Numbered from the stretch's first letter, positions 10,666 through 24,240 are shown. The stretch: 64,000 nucleotides of DNA from Hybos culiciformis (GCA_964007475.1 CAXFZM010000254.1:124001-188000); one strand, 5' to 3'. Notes: a model not told the origin generated them from the sequence alone. Numbers and translations are program-made.

Positions 10666-11222
10666 TTACTCCGGCTCCAGACCTCGGAGAACCTCCGTTT
10701 TTGGCTTAAATTAAAGGTCTAGAAATTACGCTTCTATCTGTGCAATTTTTATGTAAATCGGTTTTCTAGATCCGGAGAAATAAACGATAAGGTGAGCAAA
10801 CCCCCTAACTTTAACACATAAAATGTTGACTTTGGGCTGGTTTTTTGTTCATTACTCGGGCTCCAGACCTCGGAGAACCTTCGTTTTTGGCTTAAATTAA
10901 AGGTCTAGAAATTACGCTTCTTTCTGTGCAATTTTTATGAAAATCGGTTTTCTAGATCCGGAGAAATAAACGATAAGGTGAGCAAACCCCCTAACTTTAA
11001 CACATAAAATGTTAACTTTGGGCTGGTTTTTTGTTCATTACTCCGGCTCCAGACCTCGGAGAACCTCCGTTTTTGGCTTAAATTAAAGGTCTAGAAATTA
11101 CGCTTCTTTCTATGCAATTTTAATGAAAATCGGTTTTCTAGATCCGGAGAAATAAACGATAAGGTGAGCAAACCCCCTAACTTTAACACATAAAATGTTG
11201 ACTTTGGGCTGGTTTTTGTTCA

Positions 11223-12151
11223 TTACTCCGGCTCCAGACCTCGGAGAACCTCCGTTTTTGGCTTAAATTAAAGGTCTAGAAATTACGCTTCTTTCTGTGC
11301 AATTTTTATGTAAATCGGTTTTCTAGATCCGGAGAAATAAACGATAAGGTGAGCAAACCTCCTAAATTTAACACATAAAATGTTGACTTTGGGCTGGTTT
11401 TTTGTTCATTACTCCGGCTCCAGACCTCGGAGAACCTCCGTTTTTGGCTTAAATTAAAGGTCTAGAAATTACGCTTCTTTCTGTGCAATTTTTATGAAAA
11501 TCGGTTTTCTAGATCCGGAGAAATAAACGATAAGGTGAGCAAACCCCCTAACTTTAACACATAAAATGTTGACTTTGGGCTGGTTTTTTGTTCATTACTC
11601 CGGCTCCAGACCTCGGAGAACCTCCGTTTTTGGCTTAAATCAAAGGTCTAGAAATTACGCTTCTTTCTGTGCAATTTTTATGAAAATCGGTTTTCTAGAT
11701 CCGGAGAAATAAACGATAAGGTGAGCAAACCCCCTAACTTTAACACATAAAATGTTGACTTTGGGCTGGTTTTTGTTCATTACTCCGGCTCCAGACCTCG
11801 GAGAACCTCCGTTTTTGGCTTAAATTAAAGGTCTAGAAATTACGCTTCTTTCTGTGCAATTTTTATGTAAATCGGTTTTCTAGATCCGGAGAAATAAACG
11901 ATAAGGTGAGCAAACCCCCTAACTTTAACACATAAAATGTTGACTTTGGGCTGGTTTTTTGTTCATTACTCGGGCTCCAGACCTCGGAGAACCTTCGTTT
12001 TTGGCTTAAATTAAAGGTCTAGAAATTACGCTTCTTTCTGTGCAATTTTTATGAAAATCGGTTTTCTAGATCCGGAGAAATAAACGATAAGGTGAGCAAA
12101 CCCCCTAACTTTAACACATAAAATGTTGACTTTGGGCTGGTTTTTTGTTCA
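11223..12151 (+). repeat. Five-monomer linker between duplicated blocks
   Basis: Five monomers (5 x 186 minus 1 bp). Their order is tatgtaaatcgg with cctcctaaattt; A type; A head with aaatcaaagg ending in T5; tatgtaaatcgg; and B type. The first two resemble monomers near 8,555-8,926, suggesting that it derives from the same block by an earlier exchange. Confidence 0.7.
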
Positions 12152-14197
12152 TTACTCCGGCTCCAGACCTCGGAGAACCTCCGTTTTTGGCTTAAATCAA
12201 AGGTCTAGAAATTACGCTTCTTTCTGTGCAATTTTTATGAAAATCGGTTTTCTAGATCCGGAGAAATAAACGATAAGGTGAGCAAACCCCCTAATTTTAA
12301 CCCATAAAATGTTGACTTTGGGCTGGTTTTTTGTTCATTACTCCGGCTCCAGACCTCGGAGAACCTCCGTTTTTGGCTTAAATTAAAGGTCTAGAAATTA
12401 CGCTTCTTTCTGTGCAATTTTTATGTAAATCGGTTTTCTAGATCCGGAGAAATAAACGATAAGGTGAGCAAACCTCCTAAATTTAACACATAAAATGTTG
12501 ACTTTGGGCTGGTTTTTTGTTCATTACTCCGGCTCCAGACCTCGGAGAACCTCCGTTTTTGGCTTAAATTAAAGGTCTAGAAATTACGCTTCTTTCTGTG
12601 CAATTTTTATGAAAATCGGTTTTCTAGATCCGGAGAAATAAACGATAAGGTGAGCAAACCCCCTAACTTTAACACATAAAATGTTGACTTTGGGCTGGTT
12701 TTTTGTTCATTACTCCGGCTCCAGACCTCGGAGAACCTCCGTTTTTGGCTTAAATTAAAGGTCTAAAAATTACGCTTCTTTCTGTGCAATTTTTATGTAA
12801 ATCGGTTTTCTAGATCCGGAGAAATAAACGATAAGGTGAGCAAACCCCCTAACTTTAACACATAAAATGTTGACTTTGGGCTGGTTTTTTGTTCATTACT
12901 CGGGCTCCAGACCTCGGAGAACCTTCGTTTTTGGCTTAAATTAAAGGTCTAGAAATTACGCTTCTTTCTGTGCAATTTTTATGAAAATCGGTTTTCTAGA
13001 TCCGGAGAAATAAACGATAAGGTGAGCAAACCCCCTAACTTTAAAACATAAAATGTTGACTTTGGGCTGGTTTTTTGTTCATTACTCCGGCTCCAGACTT
13101 CGGCGGACCTCCGTTTTTGGCTTAAATTAAAGGTCTAGAAATTACGCTTCTTTCTGTGCAATTTTTATGAAAATCGGTTTTCTAGATCCGGAGAAATAAA
13201 CGATAAGGTGAGCAAACCCCCTAACTTTAACACATAAAATGTTGACGTTGGGCTGGTTTTTTGTTCATTACTCGGGCTCCAGACCTCGGAGAACCTTCGT
13301 TTTTGGCTTAAATTAAAGGTCTAGAAATTACGCTTCTTTCTGTGCAATTTTTATGAAAATCGGTTTTCTAGATCCGGAGAAATAAACGATAAGGTGAGCA
13401 AACCCCCTAACTTTAACACATAAAATGTTGACTTTGGGCTGGTTTTTTGTTCATTACTCCGGCTCCAGACTTCGGCGGACCTCCGTTTTTGGCTTAAATT
13501 AAAGGTCTAGAAATTACGCTTCTTTCTGTGCAATTTTTATGAAAATCGGTTTTCTAGATCCGGAGAAATAAACGATAAGGTGAGCAAACCCCCTAACTTT
13601 AACACATAAAATGTTGACTTTGGGCTGGTTTTTTGTTCATTACTCCGGCTCCAGACTTCGGCGGACCTCCGTTTTTGGCTTAAATCAAAGGTCTAGAAAT
13701 TACGCTTCTTTCTGTGCAATTTTTATGAAAATCGGTTTTCTAGATCCGGAGAAATAAACGATAAGGTGAGCAAACCCCCTAACTTTAACACATAAAATGT
13801 TGACTTTGGGCTGGTTTTTTGTTCATTACTCCGGCTCCAGACTTCGGCGGACCTCCGTTTTTGGCTTAAATTAAAGGTCTAGAAATTACGCTTCTTTCTG
13901 TGCAATTTTTATGAAAATCGGTTTTCTAGATCCGGAGAAATAAACGATAAGGTGAGCAAACCCCCTAACTTTAACACATAAAATGTTGACTTTGGGCTGG
14001 GTTTTTGTTCATTACTCGGGCTCCAGACCTCGGAGAACCTTCGTTTTTGGCTTAAATTAAAGGTCTAGAAATTACGCTTCTTTCTGTGCAATTTTTATGA
14101 AAATCGGTTTTCTAGATCCGGAGAAATAAACGATAAGGTGAGCAAACCCCCTAACTTTAACACATAAAATGTTGACTTTGGGCTGGTTTTTTGTTCA

Positions 14198-14343
14198 TTA
14201 CTCCGGCTCCAGACTTTGGCGGACCTCCGTTTTTGGCTTAAATCAAAGGTCTAGAAATTACGCTTCTTTCTGTGTAAAATTAGGTGAGCAAACCCCCTAA
14301 TTTTAACCCATAAAATGTTGACTTTGGGCTGGTTTTTTGTTCA
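14198..14343 (+). repeat. Deleted monomer, 146 bp (copy of the one at 10,229)
   Basis: Same 40-bp loss and same filler junction as at 10,229-10,374, offset 3,969 bp. It serves as a fingerprint of the block duplication. Confidence 0.92.
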
Positions 14344-14529
14344 TTACTCCGGCTCCAGACCTCGGAGAACCTCCGTTTTTGGCTTAAATTAAAGGTCTAG
14401 AAATTACGCTTCTTTCTGTGCAATTTTTATGTAAATCGGTTTTCTAGATCCGGAGAAATAAACAATAAGGTGAGCAAACCTCCTAACTTTAACACATAAA
14501 ATGTTGACTTTGGGCTGGTTTTTTGTTCA

Positions 14530-14634
14530 TTACTCCGGCTCCAGACCTCGGAGAACCTCCGTTTTTGGCTTAAATTAAAGGTCTAGAAATTACGCTTCTT
14601 TCTGTGCAATTTTTATGGGCTGGTTTTTTGTTCA
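14530..14634 (+). repeat. Deleted monomer, 105 bp (copy of the one at 10,561)
   Basis: Same 81-bp loss as at 10,561-10,665, offset 3,969 bp. The following monomer carries the shared change cttctatctg. Confidence 0.92.
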
Positions 14635-15191
14635 TTACTCCGGCTCCAGACCTCGGAGAACCTCCGTTTTTGGCTTAAATTAAAGGTCTAGAAATTACGC
14701 TTCTATCTGTGCAATTTTTATGTAAATCGGTTTTCTAGATCCGGAGAAATAAACGATAAGGTGAGCAAACCCCCTAACTTTAACACATAAAATGTTGACT
14801 TTGGGCTGGTTTTTTGTTCATTACTCGGGCTCCAGACCTCGGAGAACCTTCGTTTTTGGCTTAAATTAAAGGTCTAGAAATTACGCTTCTTTCTGTGCAA
14901 TTTTTATGAAAATCGGTTTTCTAGATCCGGAGAAATAAACGATAAGGTGAGCAAACCCCCTAACTTTAACACATAAAATGTTAACTTTGGGCTGGTTTTT
15001 TGTTCATTACTCCGGCTCCAGACCTCGGAGAACCTCCGTTTTTGGCTTAAATTAAAGGTCTAGAAATTACGCTTCTTTCTATGCAATTTTAATGAAAATC
15101 GGTTTTCTAGATCCGGAGAAATAAACGATAAGGTGAGCAAACCCCCTAACTTTAACACATAAAATGTTGACTTTGGGCTGGTTTTTGTTCA

Positions 15192-17586
15192 TTACTCCGG
15201 CTCCAGACCTCGGAGAACTTCCGTTTTTGGCTTAAATTAAAGGTCTAGAAATTACGCTTCTTTCTGTGCAATTTTTATGAAAATCGGTTTTCTAGATCCG
15301 GAGAAATAAACGATAAGGTGAGCAAACCCCCTAACTTTAACACATAAAATGTTAACTTTGGGCTGGTTTTTTGTTCATTACTCCGGCTCCAGACCTCGGA
15401 GAACCTCCGTTTTTGGCTTAAATTAAAGGTCTAGAAATTACGCTTCTTTCTATGCAATTTTAATGAAAATCGGTTTTCTAGATCCGGAGAAATAAACGAT
15501 AAGGTGAGCAAACCCCCTAACTTTAACACATAAAATGTTGACTTTGGGCTGGTTTTTTGTTCATTACTCCGGCTCCAGACTTCGGCGGACCTCCGTTTTT
15601 GGCTTAAATTAAAGGTCTAGAAATTACGCTTCTTTCTGTGCAATTTTTATGAAAATCGGTTTTCTAGATCCGGAGAAATAAACGATAAGGTGAGCAAACC
15701 CCCTAACTTTAACACATAAAATGTTGACTTTGGGCTGGTTTTTTGTTCATTACTCCGGCTCTAGACCTCGGAGAACCTCCGTTTTTGGCTTAAATTAAAG
15801 GTCTAGAAATTACGCTTCTTTCTGTGCAATTTTTATGAAAATCGGTTTTCTAGATCCGGAGAAATAAACGATAAGGTGAGCAAACCCCCTAACTTTAACA
15901 CATAAAATGTTAACTTTGGGCTGGTTTTTTGTTCATTACTCCGGCTCCAGACCTCGGAGAACCTCCGTTTTTGGCTTAAATTAAAGGTCTAGAAATTACG
16001 CTTCTTTCTGTGCAATTTTTATGAAAATCGGTTTTCTAGATCCGGAGAAATAAACGATAAGGTGAGCAAACCCCCTAACTTTAACACATAAAATGTTGAC
16101 TTTGGGCTGGTTTTTTGTTCATTACTCCGGCTCCAGACCTCGGCGGACCTCCGTTTTTGGCTTAAATCAAAGGTGCAATTTTTATGAAAATCGGTTTTCT
16201 AGATCCGGAGAAATAAACGATAAGGTGAGCAAACCCCCTAATTTTAACCCATAAAATGTTGACTTTGGGCTGGTTTTTTGTTCATTACTCGGGCTCCAGA
16301 CCTCGGAGAACCTTCGTTTTTGGCTTAAATTAAAGGTCTAGAAATTACGCTTCTTTCTGTGCAATTTTTATGAAAATCGGTTTTCTAGATCCGGAGAAAT
16401 AAACGATAAGGTGAGCAAACCCCCTAACTTTAACACATAAAATGTTGACTTTGGGCTGGTTTTTTGTTCATTACTCCGGCTCCAGACCTCGGAGAACCTC
16501 CGTTTTTGGCTTAAATTAAAGGTCTAGAAATTACGCTTCTTTCTGTGCAATTTTTATGTAAATCGGTTTTCTAGATCCGGAGAAATAAACGATAAGGTGA
16601 GCAAACCCCCTAACTTTAACACATAAAATGTTGACTTTGGGCTGGTTTTTTGTTCATTACTCGGGCTCCAGACCTCGGAGAACCTTCGTTTTTGGCTTAA
16701 ATTAAAGGTCTAGAAATTACGCTTCTTTCTGTGCAATTTTTATGAAAATCGGTTTTCTAGATCCGGAGAAATAAACGATAAGGTGAGCAAACCCCCTAAC
16801 TTTAACACATAAAATGTTGACTTTGGGCTGGTTTTTTGTTCATTACTCCGGCTCCAGACTTCGGCGGACCTCCGTTTTTGGCTTAAATCAAAGGTCTAGA
16901 AATTACGCTTCTTTCTGTGCAATTTTTATGAAAATCGGTTTTCTAGATCCGGAGAAATAAACGATAAGGTGAGCAAACCCCCTAACTTTAACACATAAAA
17001 TGATGACTTTGGGCTGGTTTTTTGTTCATTACTCCGGCTCCAGACTTCGGCGGACCTCCGTTTTTGGCTTAAATTAAAGGTCTAGAAATTACGCTTCTTT
17101 CTGTGCAATTTTTATGAAAATCGGTTTTCTAGATCCGGAGAAATAAACGATAAGGTGAGCAAACCCCCTAACTTTAACACATAAAATGTTGACTTTGGGC
17201 TGGTTTTTTGTTCATTACTCCGGCTCCAGACTTCGGCGGACCTCCGTTTTTGGCTTAAATCAAAGGTCTAGAAATTACGCTTCTTTCTGTGCAATTTTTA
17301 TGAAAATCGGTTTTCTAGATCCGGAGAAATAAACGATAAGGTGAGCAAACCCCCTAACTTTAACACATAAAATGATGACTTTGGGCTGGTTTTTTGTTCA
17401 TTACTCCGGCTCCAGACTTCGGCGGACCTCCGTTTTTGGCTTAAATTAAAGGTCTAGAAATTACGCTTCTTTCTGTGCAATTTTTATGAAAATCGGTTTT
17501 CTAGATCCGGAGAAATAAACGATAAGGTGAGCAAACCCCTTAACTTTAACACATAAAATGTTGACTTTGGGCTGGTTTTTTGTTCA
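15192..17586 (+). repeat. Mixed monomers without a clear HOR
   Basis: Thirteen monomers (13 x 186 minus 23 bp) of types E, A, C, D and B in an order I cannot match to a repeated unit over the full stretch. Local echoes exist: aaatgttaac followed by atgcaattttaatg occurs at 14,980 and again near 15,350, and a C/aaatgatgac pair is repeated near 17,001 and 17,373. The first part looks like a short tandem duplication of the end of the preceding block. Confidence 0.7.
16122..16284 (+). repeat. Deleted monomer, 163 bp, with a hybrid A/C head
   Basis: Consensus positions 54-76 are missing: aaaggt joins gcaattttt directly, removing the first TCTAGA and the pyrimidine tract, with gt shared at the junction. 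The head reads cctcggcggacc, combining the A-type cct with the C-type cggcgg, as expected for an exchange between two variants. I found no second copy of this junction. Confidence 0.88.
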
Positions 17587-19964
17587 TTACTCCGGCTCCA
17601 GACCTCGGAGAACTTCCGTTTTTGGCTTAAATTAAAGGTCTAGAAATTACGCTTCTTTCTGTGCAATTTTTATGAAAATCGGTTTTCTAGATCCGGAGAA
17701 ATAAACGATAAGGTGAGCAAACCCCCTAACTTTAACACATAAAATGTTGACTTTGGGCTGGTTTTTTGTTCATTACTCCGGCTCCAGACTTCGGCGGACC
17801 TCCGTTTTTGGCTTAAATTAAAGGTCTAGAAATTACGCTTCTTTCTGTGCAATTTTTATGAAAATCGGTTTTCTAGATCCGGAGAAATAAACGATAAGGT
17901 GAGCAAACCTCCTAACTTTAACACATAAAATGTTGACTTTGGGCTGGTTTTTTGTTCATTACTCCGGCTCCAGACCTCGGAGAACCTCCGTTTTTGGCTT
18001 AAATTAAAGGTCTAGAAATTACGCTTCTTTCTGTGCAATTTTTATGAAAATCGGTTTTCTAGATCCGGAGAAATAAACGATAAGGTGAGCAAACCCCTTA
18101 ACTTTAACACATAAAATGTTGACTTTGGGCTGGTTTTTTGTTCATTACTCCGGCTCCAGACCTCGGAGAACCTCCGTTTTTGGCTTAAATTAAAGGTCTA
18201 GAAATTACGCTTCTTTCTGTGCAATTTTTATGTAAATCGGTTTTCTAGATCCGGAGAAATAAACGATAAGGTGAGCAAACCTCCTAACTTTAACACATAA
18301 AATGTTGACTTTGGGCTGGTTTTTTGTTCATTACTCCGGCTCCAGACCTCGGAGAACCTCCGTTTTTGGCTTAAATTAAAGGTCTAGAAATTACACTTCT
18401 TTCTGTGCAATTTTTATGAAAATCGGTTTTCTAGATCCGGAGAAATAAACGATAAAGTGAGCAAACCCCCCAACTTTAACACATAAAATGTTGACTTTGG
18501 GCTGGTTTTTTGTTCATTACTCCGGCTCCAGACCTCGGAGAACCTCCGTTTTTGGCTTAAATTAAAGGTCTAGAATTAAAGATCCGGAGAAATAAACGAT
18601 AAGGTGAGCAAACCCCCTAACTTTAACACATAAAATGTTGACTTTGGGCTGGTTTTTTGTTCATTACTCGGGCTCCAGACCTCGGAGAACCTTCGTTTTT
18701 GGCTTAAATTAAAGGTCTAGAAATTACGCTTCTTTCTGTGCAATTTTTATGAAAATCGGTTTTCTAGATCCGGAGAAATAAACGATAAGGTGAGCAAACC
18801 CCCTAACTTTAACACATAAAATGTTGACTTTGGGCTGGTTTTTTGTTCATTACTCCGGCTCCAGACTTCGGCGGACCTCCGTTTTTGGCTTAAATCAAAG
18901 GTCTAGAAATTACGCTTCTTTCTGTGCAATTTTTATGAAAATCGGTTTTCTAGATCCGGAGAAATAAACGATAAGGTGAGCAAGCCCCTAACTTTAACAC
19001 ATAAAATGATGACTTTGGGCTGGTTTTTTGTTCATTACTCCGGCTCCAGACTTCGGCGGACCTCCGTTTTTGGCTTAAATTAAAGGTCTAGAAATTACGC
19101 TTCTTTCTGTGCAATTTTTATGAAAATCGGTTTTCTAGATCCGGAGAAATAAACGATAAGGTGAGCAAACCCCTTAACTTTAACACATAAAATGTTGACT
19201 TTGGGCTGGTTTTTTGTTCATTACTACGCCTCCAGACCTCGGAGAACTTCCGTTTTTGGCTTAAATTAAAGGTCTAGAAATTACGCTTCTTTCTGTGCAA
19301 TTTTTATGAAAATCGGTTTTCTAGATCCGGAGAAATAAACGATAAGGTGAGCAAACCCCCTAACTTTAACACATAAAATGTCGACTTTGGGCTGGTTTTT
19401 TGTTCATTACTCCGGCTCCAGAATTCGGCGGACCTCCGTTTTTGGCTTAAATTAAAGGTCTAGAAATTACGCTTCTTTCTGTGCAATTTTTATGTAAATC
19501 GGTTTTCTAGATCCGGAGAAATAAACGATAAGGTGAGCAAACCTCCTAACTTTAACACATAAAATGTTGACTTTGGGCTGGTTTTTTGTTCATTACTCCG
19601 GCTCCAGACCTCGGAGAACCTCCGTTTTTGGCTTAAATTAAAGGTCTAGAAATTACACTTCTTTCTGTGCAATTTTTATGAAAATCGGTTTTCTAGATCC
19701 GGAGAAATAAACGATAAAGTGAGCAAACCCCCCAACTTTAACACATAAAATGTTGACTTTGGGCTGGTTTTTTGTTCATTACTCCGGCTCCAGACTTCGG
19801 CGGACCTCCGTTTTTGGCTTAAATTAAAGGTCTAGAAATTACGCTTCTTTCTGTGCAATTTTTATGTAAATCGGTTTTCTAGATCCGGAGAAATAAACGA
19901 TAAGGTGAGCAAACCTCCTAACTTTAACACATAAAATGTTGACTTTGGGCTGGTTTTTTGTTCA
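17587..19964 (+). repeat. 13-mer HOR (2,417-bp family), first copy, 2,378 bp
   Basis: Thirteen monomers: E; C with acctcc; A with cccctt; tatgtaaatcgg with acctcc; attacacttc with gataaagtg; A (here deleted by 39 bp); B; C with aaatcaaagg and gcaagcccct; C with cccctt; ttactacgcc with aaatgtcgac; agaattcggcgg with tatgtaaatcgg; attacacttc; C with tatgtaaatcgg. The length is 2,417 minus the private 39-bp deletion. Confidence 0.87.
18517..18663 (+). repeat. Deleted monomer, 147 bp, with templated filler
   Basis: After tctaga the sequence reads attaaag and then atccgg, losing 39 bp net. The filler attaaag is identical to the stretch just upstream in the same monomer (consensus 45-51), suggesting a template switch during repair. 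The other two copies of this HOR (monomers near 20,895 and 23,312) are intact, so the event came after the triplication or affected one copy only. Confidence 0.88.
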
Positions 19965-22381
19965 TTACTCCGGCTCCAGACCTCGGAGAACTTCCGTTTT
20001 TGGCTTAAATTAAAGGTCTAGAAATTACGCTTCTTTCTGTGCAATTTTTATGAAAATCGGTTTTCTAGATCCGGAGAAATAAACGATAAGGTGAGCAAAC
20101 CCCCTAACTTTAACACATAAAATGTTGACTTTGGGCTGGTTTTTTGTTCATTACTCCGGCTCCAGACTTCGGCGGACCTCCGTTTTTGGCTTAAATTAAA
20201 GGTCTAGAAATTACGCTTCTTTCTGTGCAATTTTTATGAAAATCGGTTTTCTAGATCCGGAGAAATAAACGATAAGGTGAGCAAACCTCCTAACTTTAAC
20301 ACATAAAATGTTGACTTTGGGCTGGTTTTTTGTTCATTACTCCGGCTCCAGACCTCGGAGAACCTCCGTTTTTGGCTTAAATTAAAGGTCTAGAAATTAC
20401 GCTTCTTTCTGTGCAATTTTTATGAAAATCGGTTTTCTAGATCCGGAGAAATAAACGATAAGGTGAGCAAACCCCTTAACTTTAACACATAAAATGTTGA
20501 CTTTGGGCTGGTTTTTTGTTCATTACTCCGGCTCCAGACCTCGGAGAACCTCCGTTTTTGGCTTAAATTAAAGGTCTAGAAATTACGCTTCTTTCTGTGC
20601 AATTTTTATGTAAATCGGTTTTCTAGATCCGGAGAAATAAACGATAAGGTGAGCAAACCTCCTAACTTTAACACATAAAATGTTGACTTTGGGCTGGTTT
20701 TTTGTTCATTACTCCGGCTCCAGACCTCGGAGAACCTCCGTTTTTGGCTTAAATTAAAGGTCTAGAAATTACACTTCTTTCTGTGCAATTTTTATGAAAA
20801 TCGGTTTTCTAGATCCGGAGAAATAAACGATAAAGTGAGCAAACCCCCCAACTTTAACACATAAAATGTTGACTTTGGGCTGGTTTTTTGTTCATTACTC
20901 CGGCTCCAGACCTCGGAGAACCTCCGTTTTTGGCTTAAATTAAAGGTCTAGAAATTACGCTTCTTTCTGTGCAATTTTTATGTAAATCGGTTTTCTAGAT
21001 CCGGAGAAATAAACGATAAGGTGAGCAAACCCCCTAACTTTAACACATAAAATGTTGACTTTGGGCTGGTTTTTTGTTCATTACTCGGGCTCCAGACCTC
21101 GGAGAACCTTCGTTTTTGGCTTAAATTAAAGGTCTAGAAATTACGCTTCTTTCTGTGCAATTTTTATGAAAATCGGTTTTCTAGATCCGGAGAAATAAAC
21201 GATAAGGTGAGCAAACCCCCTAACTTTAACACATAAAATGTTGACTTTGGGCTGGTTTTTTGTTCATTACTCCGGCTCCAGACTTCGGCGGACCTCCGTT
21301 TTTGGCTTAAATCAAAGGTCTAGAAATTACGCTTCTTTCTGTGCAATTTTTATGAAAATCGGTTTTCTAGATCCGGAGAAATAAACGATAAGGTGAGCAA
21401 GCCCCTAACTTTAACACATAAAATGATGACTTTGGGCTGGTTTTTTGTTCATTACTCCGGCTCCAGACTTCGGCGGACCTCCGTTTTTGGCTTAAATTAA
21501 AGGTCTAGAAATTACGCTTCTTTCTGTGCAATTTTTATGAAAATCGGTTTTCTAGATCCGGAGAAATAAACGATAAGGTGAGCAAACCCCTTAACTTTAA
21601 CACATAAAATGTTGACTTTGGGCTGGTTTTTTGTTCATTACTACGCCTCCAGACCTCGGAGAACTTCCGTTTTTGGCTTAAATTAAAGGTCTAGAAATTA
21701 CGCTTCTTTCTGTGCAATTTTTATGAAAATCGGTTTTCTAGATCCGGAGAAATAAACGATAAGGTGAGCAAACCCCCTAACTTTAACACATAAAATGTCG
21801 ACTTTGGGCTGGTTTTTTGTTCATTACTCCGGCTCCAGAATTCGGCGGACCTCCGTTTTTGGCTTAAATTAAAGGTCTAGAAATTACGCTTCTTTCTGTG
21901 CAATTTTTATGTAAATCGGTTTTCTAGATCCGGAGAAATAAACGATAAGGTGAGCAAACCTCCTAACTTTAACACATAAAATGTTGACTTTGGGCTGGTT
22001 TTTTGTTCATTACTCCGGCTCCAGACCTCGGAGAACCTCCGTTTTTGGCTTAAATTAAAGGTCTAGAAATTACACTTCTTTCTGTGCAATTTTTATGAAA
22101 ATCGGTTTTCTAGATCCGGAGAAATAAACGATAAAGTGAGCAAACCCCCCAACTTTAACACATAAAATGTTGACTTTGGGCTGGTTTTTTGTTCATTACT
22201 CCGGCTCCAGACTTCGGCGGACCTCCGTTTTTGGCTTAAATTAAAGGTCTAGAAATTACGCTTCTTTCTGTGCAATTTTTATGTAAATCGGTTTTCTAGA
22301 TCCGGAGAAATAAACGATAAGGTGAGCAAACCTCCTAACTTTAACACATAAAATGTTGACTTTGGGCTGGTTTTTTGTTCA
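19965..22381 (+). repeat. 13-mer HOR, second copy (2,417 bp)
   Basis: Full-length copy with the order given for 17,587. Marker offsets to the next copy are exactly 2,417 bp (gcaagcccct at 21,397 and 23,814). The unit is 1 bp short of 13 x 186 because of that gcaagcccct monomer. Two attacacttc monomers, at 20,768 and 22,069, make it easy to recognise. Confidence 0.9.
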
Positions 22382-24240
22382 TTACTCCGGCTCCAGACCT
22401 CGGAGAACTTCCGTTTTTGGCTTAAATTAAAGGTCTAGAAATTACGCTTCTTTCTGTGCAATTTTTATGAAAATCGGTTTTCTAGATCCGGAGAAATAAA
22501 CGATAAGGTGAGCAAACCCCCTAACTTTAACACATAAAATGTTGACTTTGGGCTGGTTTTTTGTTCATTACTCCGGCTCCAGACTTCGGCGGACCTCCGT
22601 TTTTGGCTTAAATTAAAGGTCTAGAAATTACGCTTCTTTCTGTGCAATTTTTATGAAAATCGGTTTTCTAGATCCGGAGAAATAAACGATAAGGTGAGCA
22701 AACCTCCTAACTTTAACACATAAAATGTTGACTTTGGGCTGGTTTTTTGTTCATTACTCCGGCTCCAGACCTCGGAGAACCTCCGTTTTTGGCTTAAATT
22801 AAAGGTCTAGAAATTACGCTTCTTTCTGTGCAATTTTTATGAAAATCGGTTTTCTAGATCCGGAGAAATAAACGATAAGGTGAGCAAACCCCTTAACTTT
22901 AACACATAAAATGTTGACTTTGGGCTGGTTTTTTGTTCATTACTCCGGCTCCAGACCTCGGAGAACCTCCGTTTTTGGCTTAAATTAAAGGTCTAGAAAT
23001 TACGCTTCTTTCTGTGCAATTTTTATGTAAATCGGTTTTCTAGATCCGGAGAAATAAACGATAAGGTGAGCAAACCTCCTAACTTTAACACATAAAATGT
23101 TGACTTTGGGCTGGTTTTTTGTTCATTACTCCGGCTCCAGACCTCGGAGAACCTCCGTTTTTGGCTTAAATTAAAGGTCTAGAAATTACACTTCTTTCTG
23201 TGCAATTTTTATGAAAATCGGTTTTCTAGATCCGGAGAAATAAACGATAAAGTGAGCAAACCCCCCAACTTTAACACATAAAATGTTGACTTTGGGCTGG
23301 TTTTTTGTTCATTACTCCGGCTCCAGACCTCGGAGAACCTCCGTTTTTGGCTTAAATTAAAGGTCTAGAAATTACGCTTCTTTCTGTGCAATTTTTATGT
23401 AAATCGGTTTTCTAGATCCGGAGAAATAAACGATAAGGTGAGCAAACCCCCTAACTTTAACACATAAAATGTTGACTTTGGGCTGGTTTTTTGTTCATTA
23501 CTCGGGCTCCAGACCTCGGAGAACCTTCGTTTTTGGCTTAAATTAAAGGTCTAGAAATTACGCTTCTTTCTGTGCAATTTTTATGAAAATCGGTTTTCTA
23601 GATCCGGAGAAATAAACGATAAGGTGAGCAAACCCCCTAACTTTAACACATAAAATGTTGACTTTGGGCTGGTTTTTTGTTCATTACTCCGGCTCCAGAC
23701 TTCGGCGGACCTCCGTTTTTGGCTTAAATCAAAGGTCTAGAAATTACGCTTCTTTCTGTGCAATTTTTATGAAAATCGGTTTTCTAGATCCGGAGAAATA
23801 AACGATAAGGTGAGCAAGCCCCTAACTTTAACACATAAAATGATGACTTTGGGCTGGTTTTTTGTTCATTACTCCGGCTCCAGACTTCGGCGGACCTCCG
23901 TTTTTGGCTTAAATTAAAGGTCTAGAAATTACGCTTCTTTCTGTGCAATTTTTATGAAAATCGGTTTTCTAGATCCGGAGAAATAAACGATAAGGTGAGC
24001 AAACCCCTTAACTTTAACACATAAAATGTTGACTTTGGGCTGGTTTTTTGTTCATTACTACGCCTCCAGACCTCGGAGAACTTCCGTTTTTGGCTTAAAT
24101 TAAAGGTCTAGAAATTACGCTTCTTTCTGTGCAATTTTTATGAAAATCGGTTTTCTAGATCCGGAGAAATAAACGATAAGGTGAGCAAACCCCCTAACTT
24201 TAACACATAAAATGTCGACTTTGGGCTGGTTTTTTGTTCA
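22382..24240 (+). repeat. 13-mer HOR, third copy, first ten monomers
   Basis: Follows the second copy through the ttactacgcc/aaatgtcgac monomer. It then enters the agaattcggcgg monomer at 24,241, which in this copy continues as the 10-mer HOR (tatgaaaatcgg and gagctaaccc) and not as the 13-mer (tatgtaaatcgg and acctcctaac). The switch lies inside that monomer, between about 24,260 and 24,326. The same transition is present at 1,488. Confidence 0.88.

Larger units (their letters stand above)
8369..11222 (+). repeat. Duplicated block, copy 1 (with two deleted monomers)
   Basis: This block matches 12,152-15,191. Shared markers are cctcctaaatttaac, gtctaaaaat (8,978 and 12,761), actttaaaacataa (about 9,256 and 13,039), gctgggtttttg (about 10,028 and 13,997), agactttggcgg, the 40-bp and 81-bp deleted monomers, gataagg preceded by aaacaa, aaatgttaac and a T5 run at the end. 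The offset is 3,783 bp at first and 3,969 bp later, because this copy lacks one C-type monomer present in the other. It overlaps the last three monomers of the preceding 13-mer. Confidence 0.87.
12152..15191 (+). repeat. Duplicated block, copy 2 (with two deleted monomers)
   Basis: Second copy of 8,369-11,222, longer by exactly one monomer (3,040 against 2,854 bp). The extra unit is a C-type monomer with aaattaaagg starting at about 13,453. Private changes include gttgacgttggg near 13,245. The end of the match is sharp: after the T5 run at 15,191 this copy continues with an E monomer and copy 1 with tatgtaaatcgg. Confidence 0.87.
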
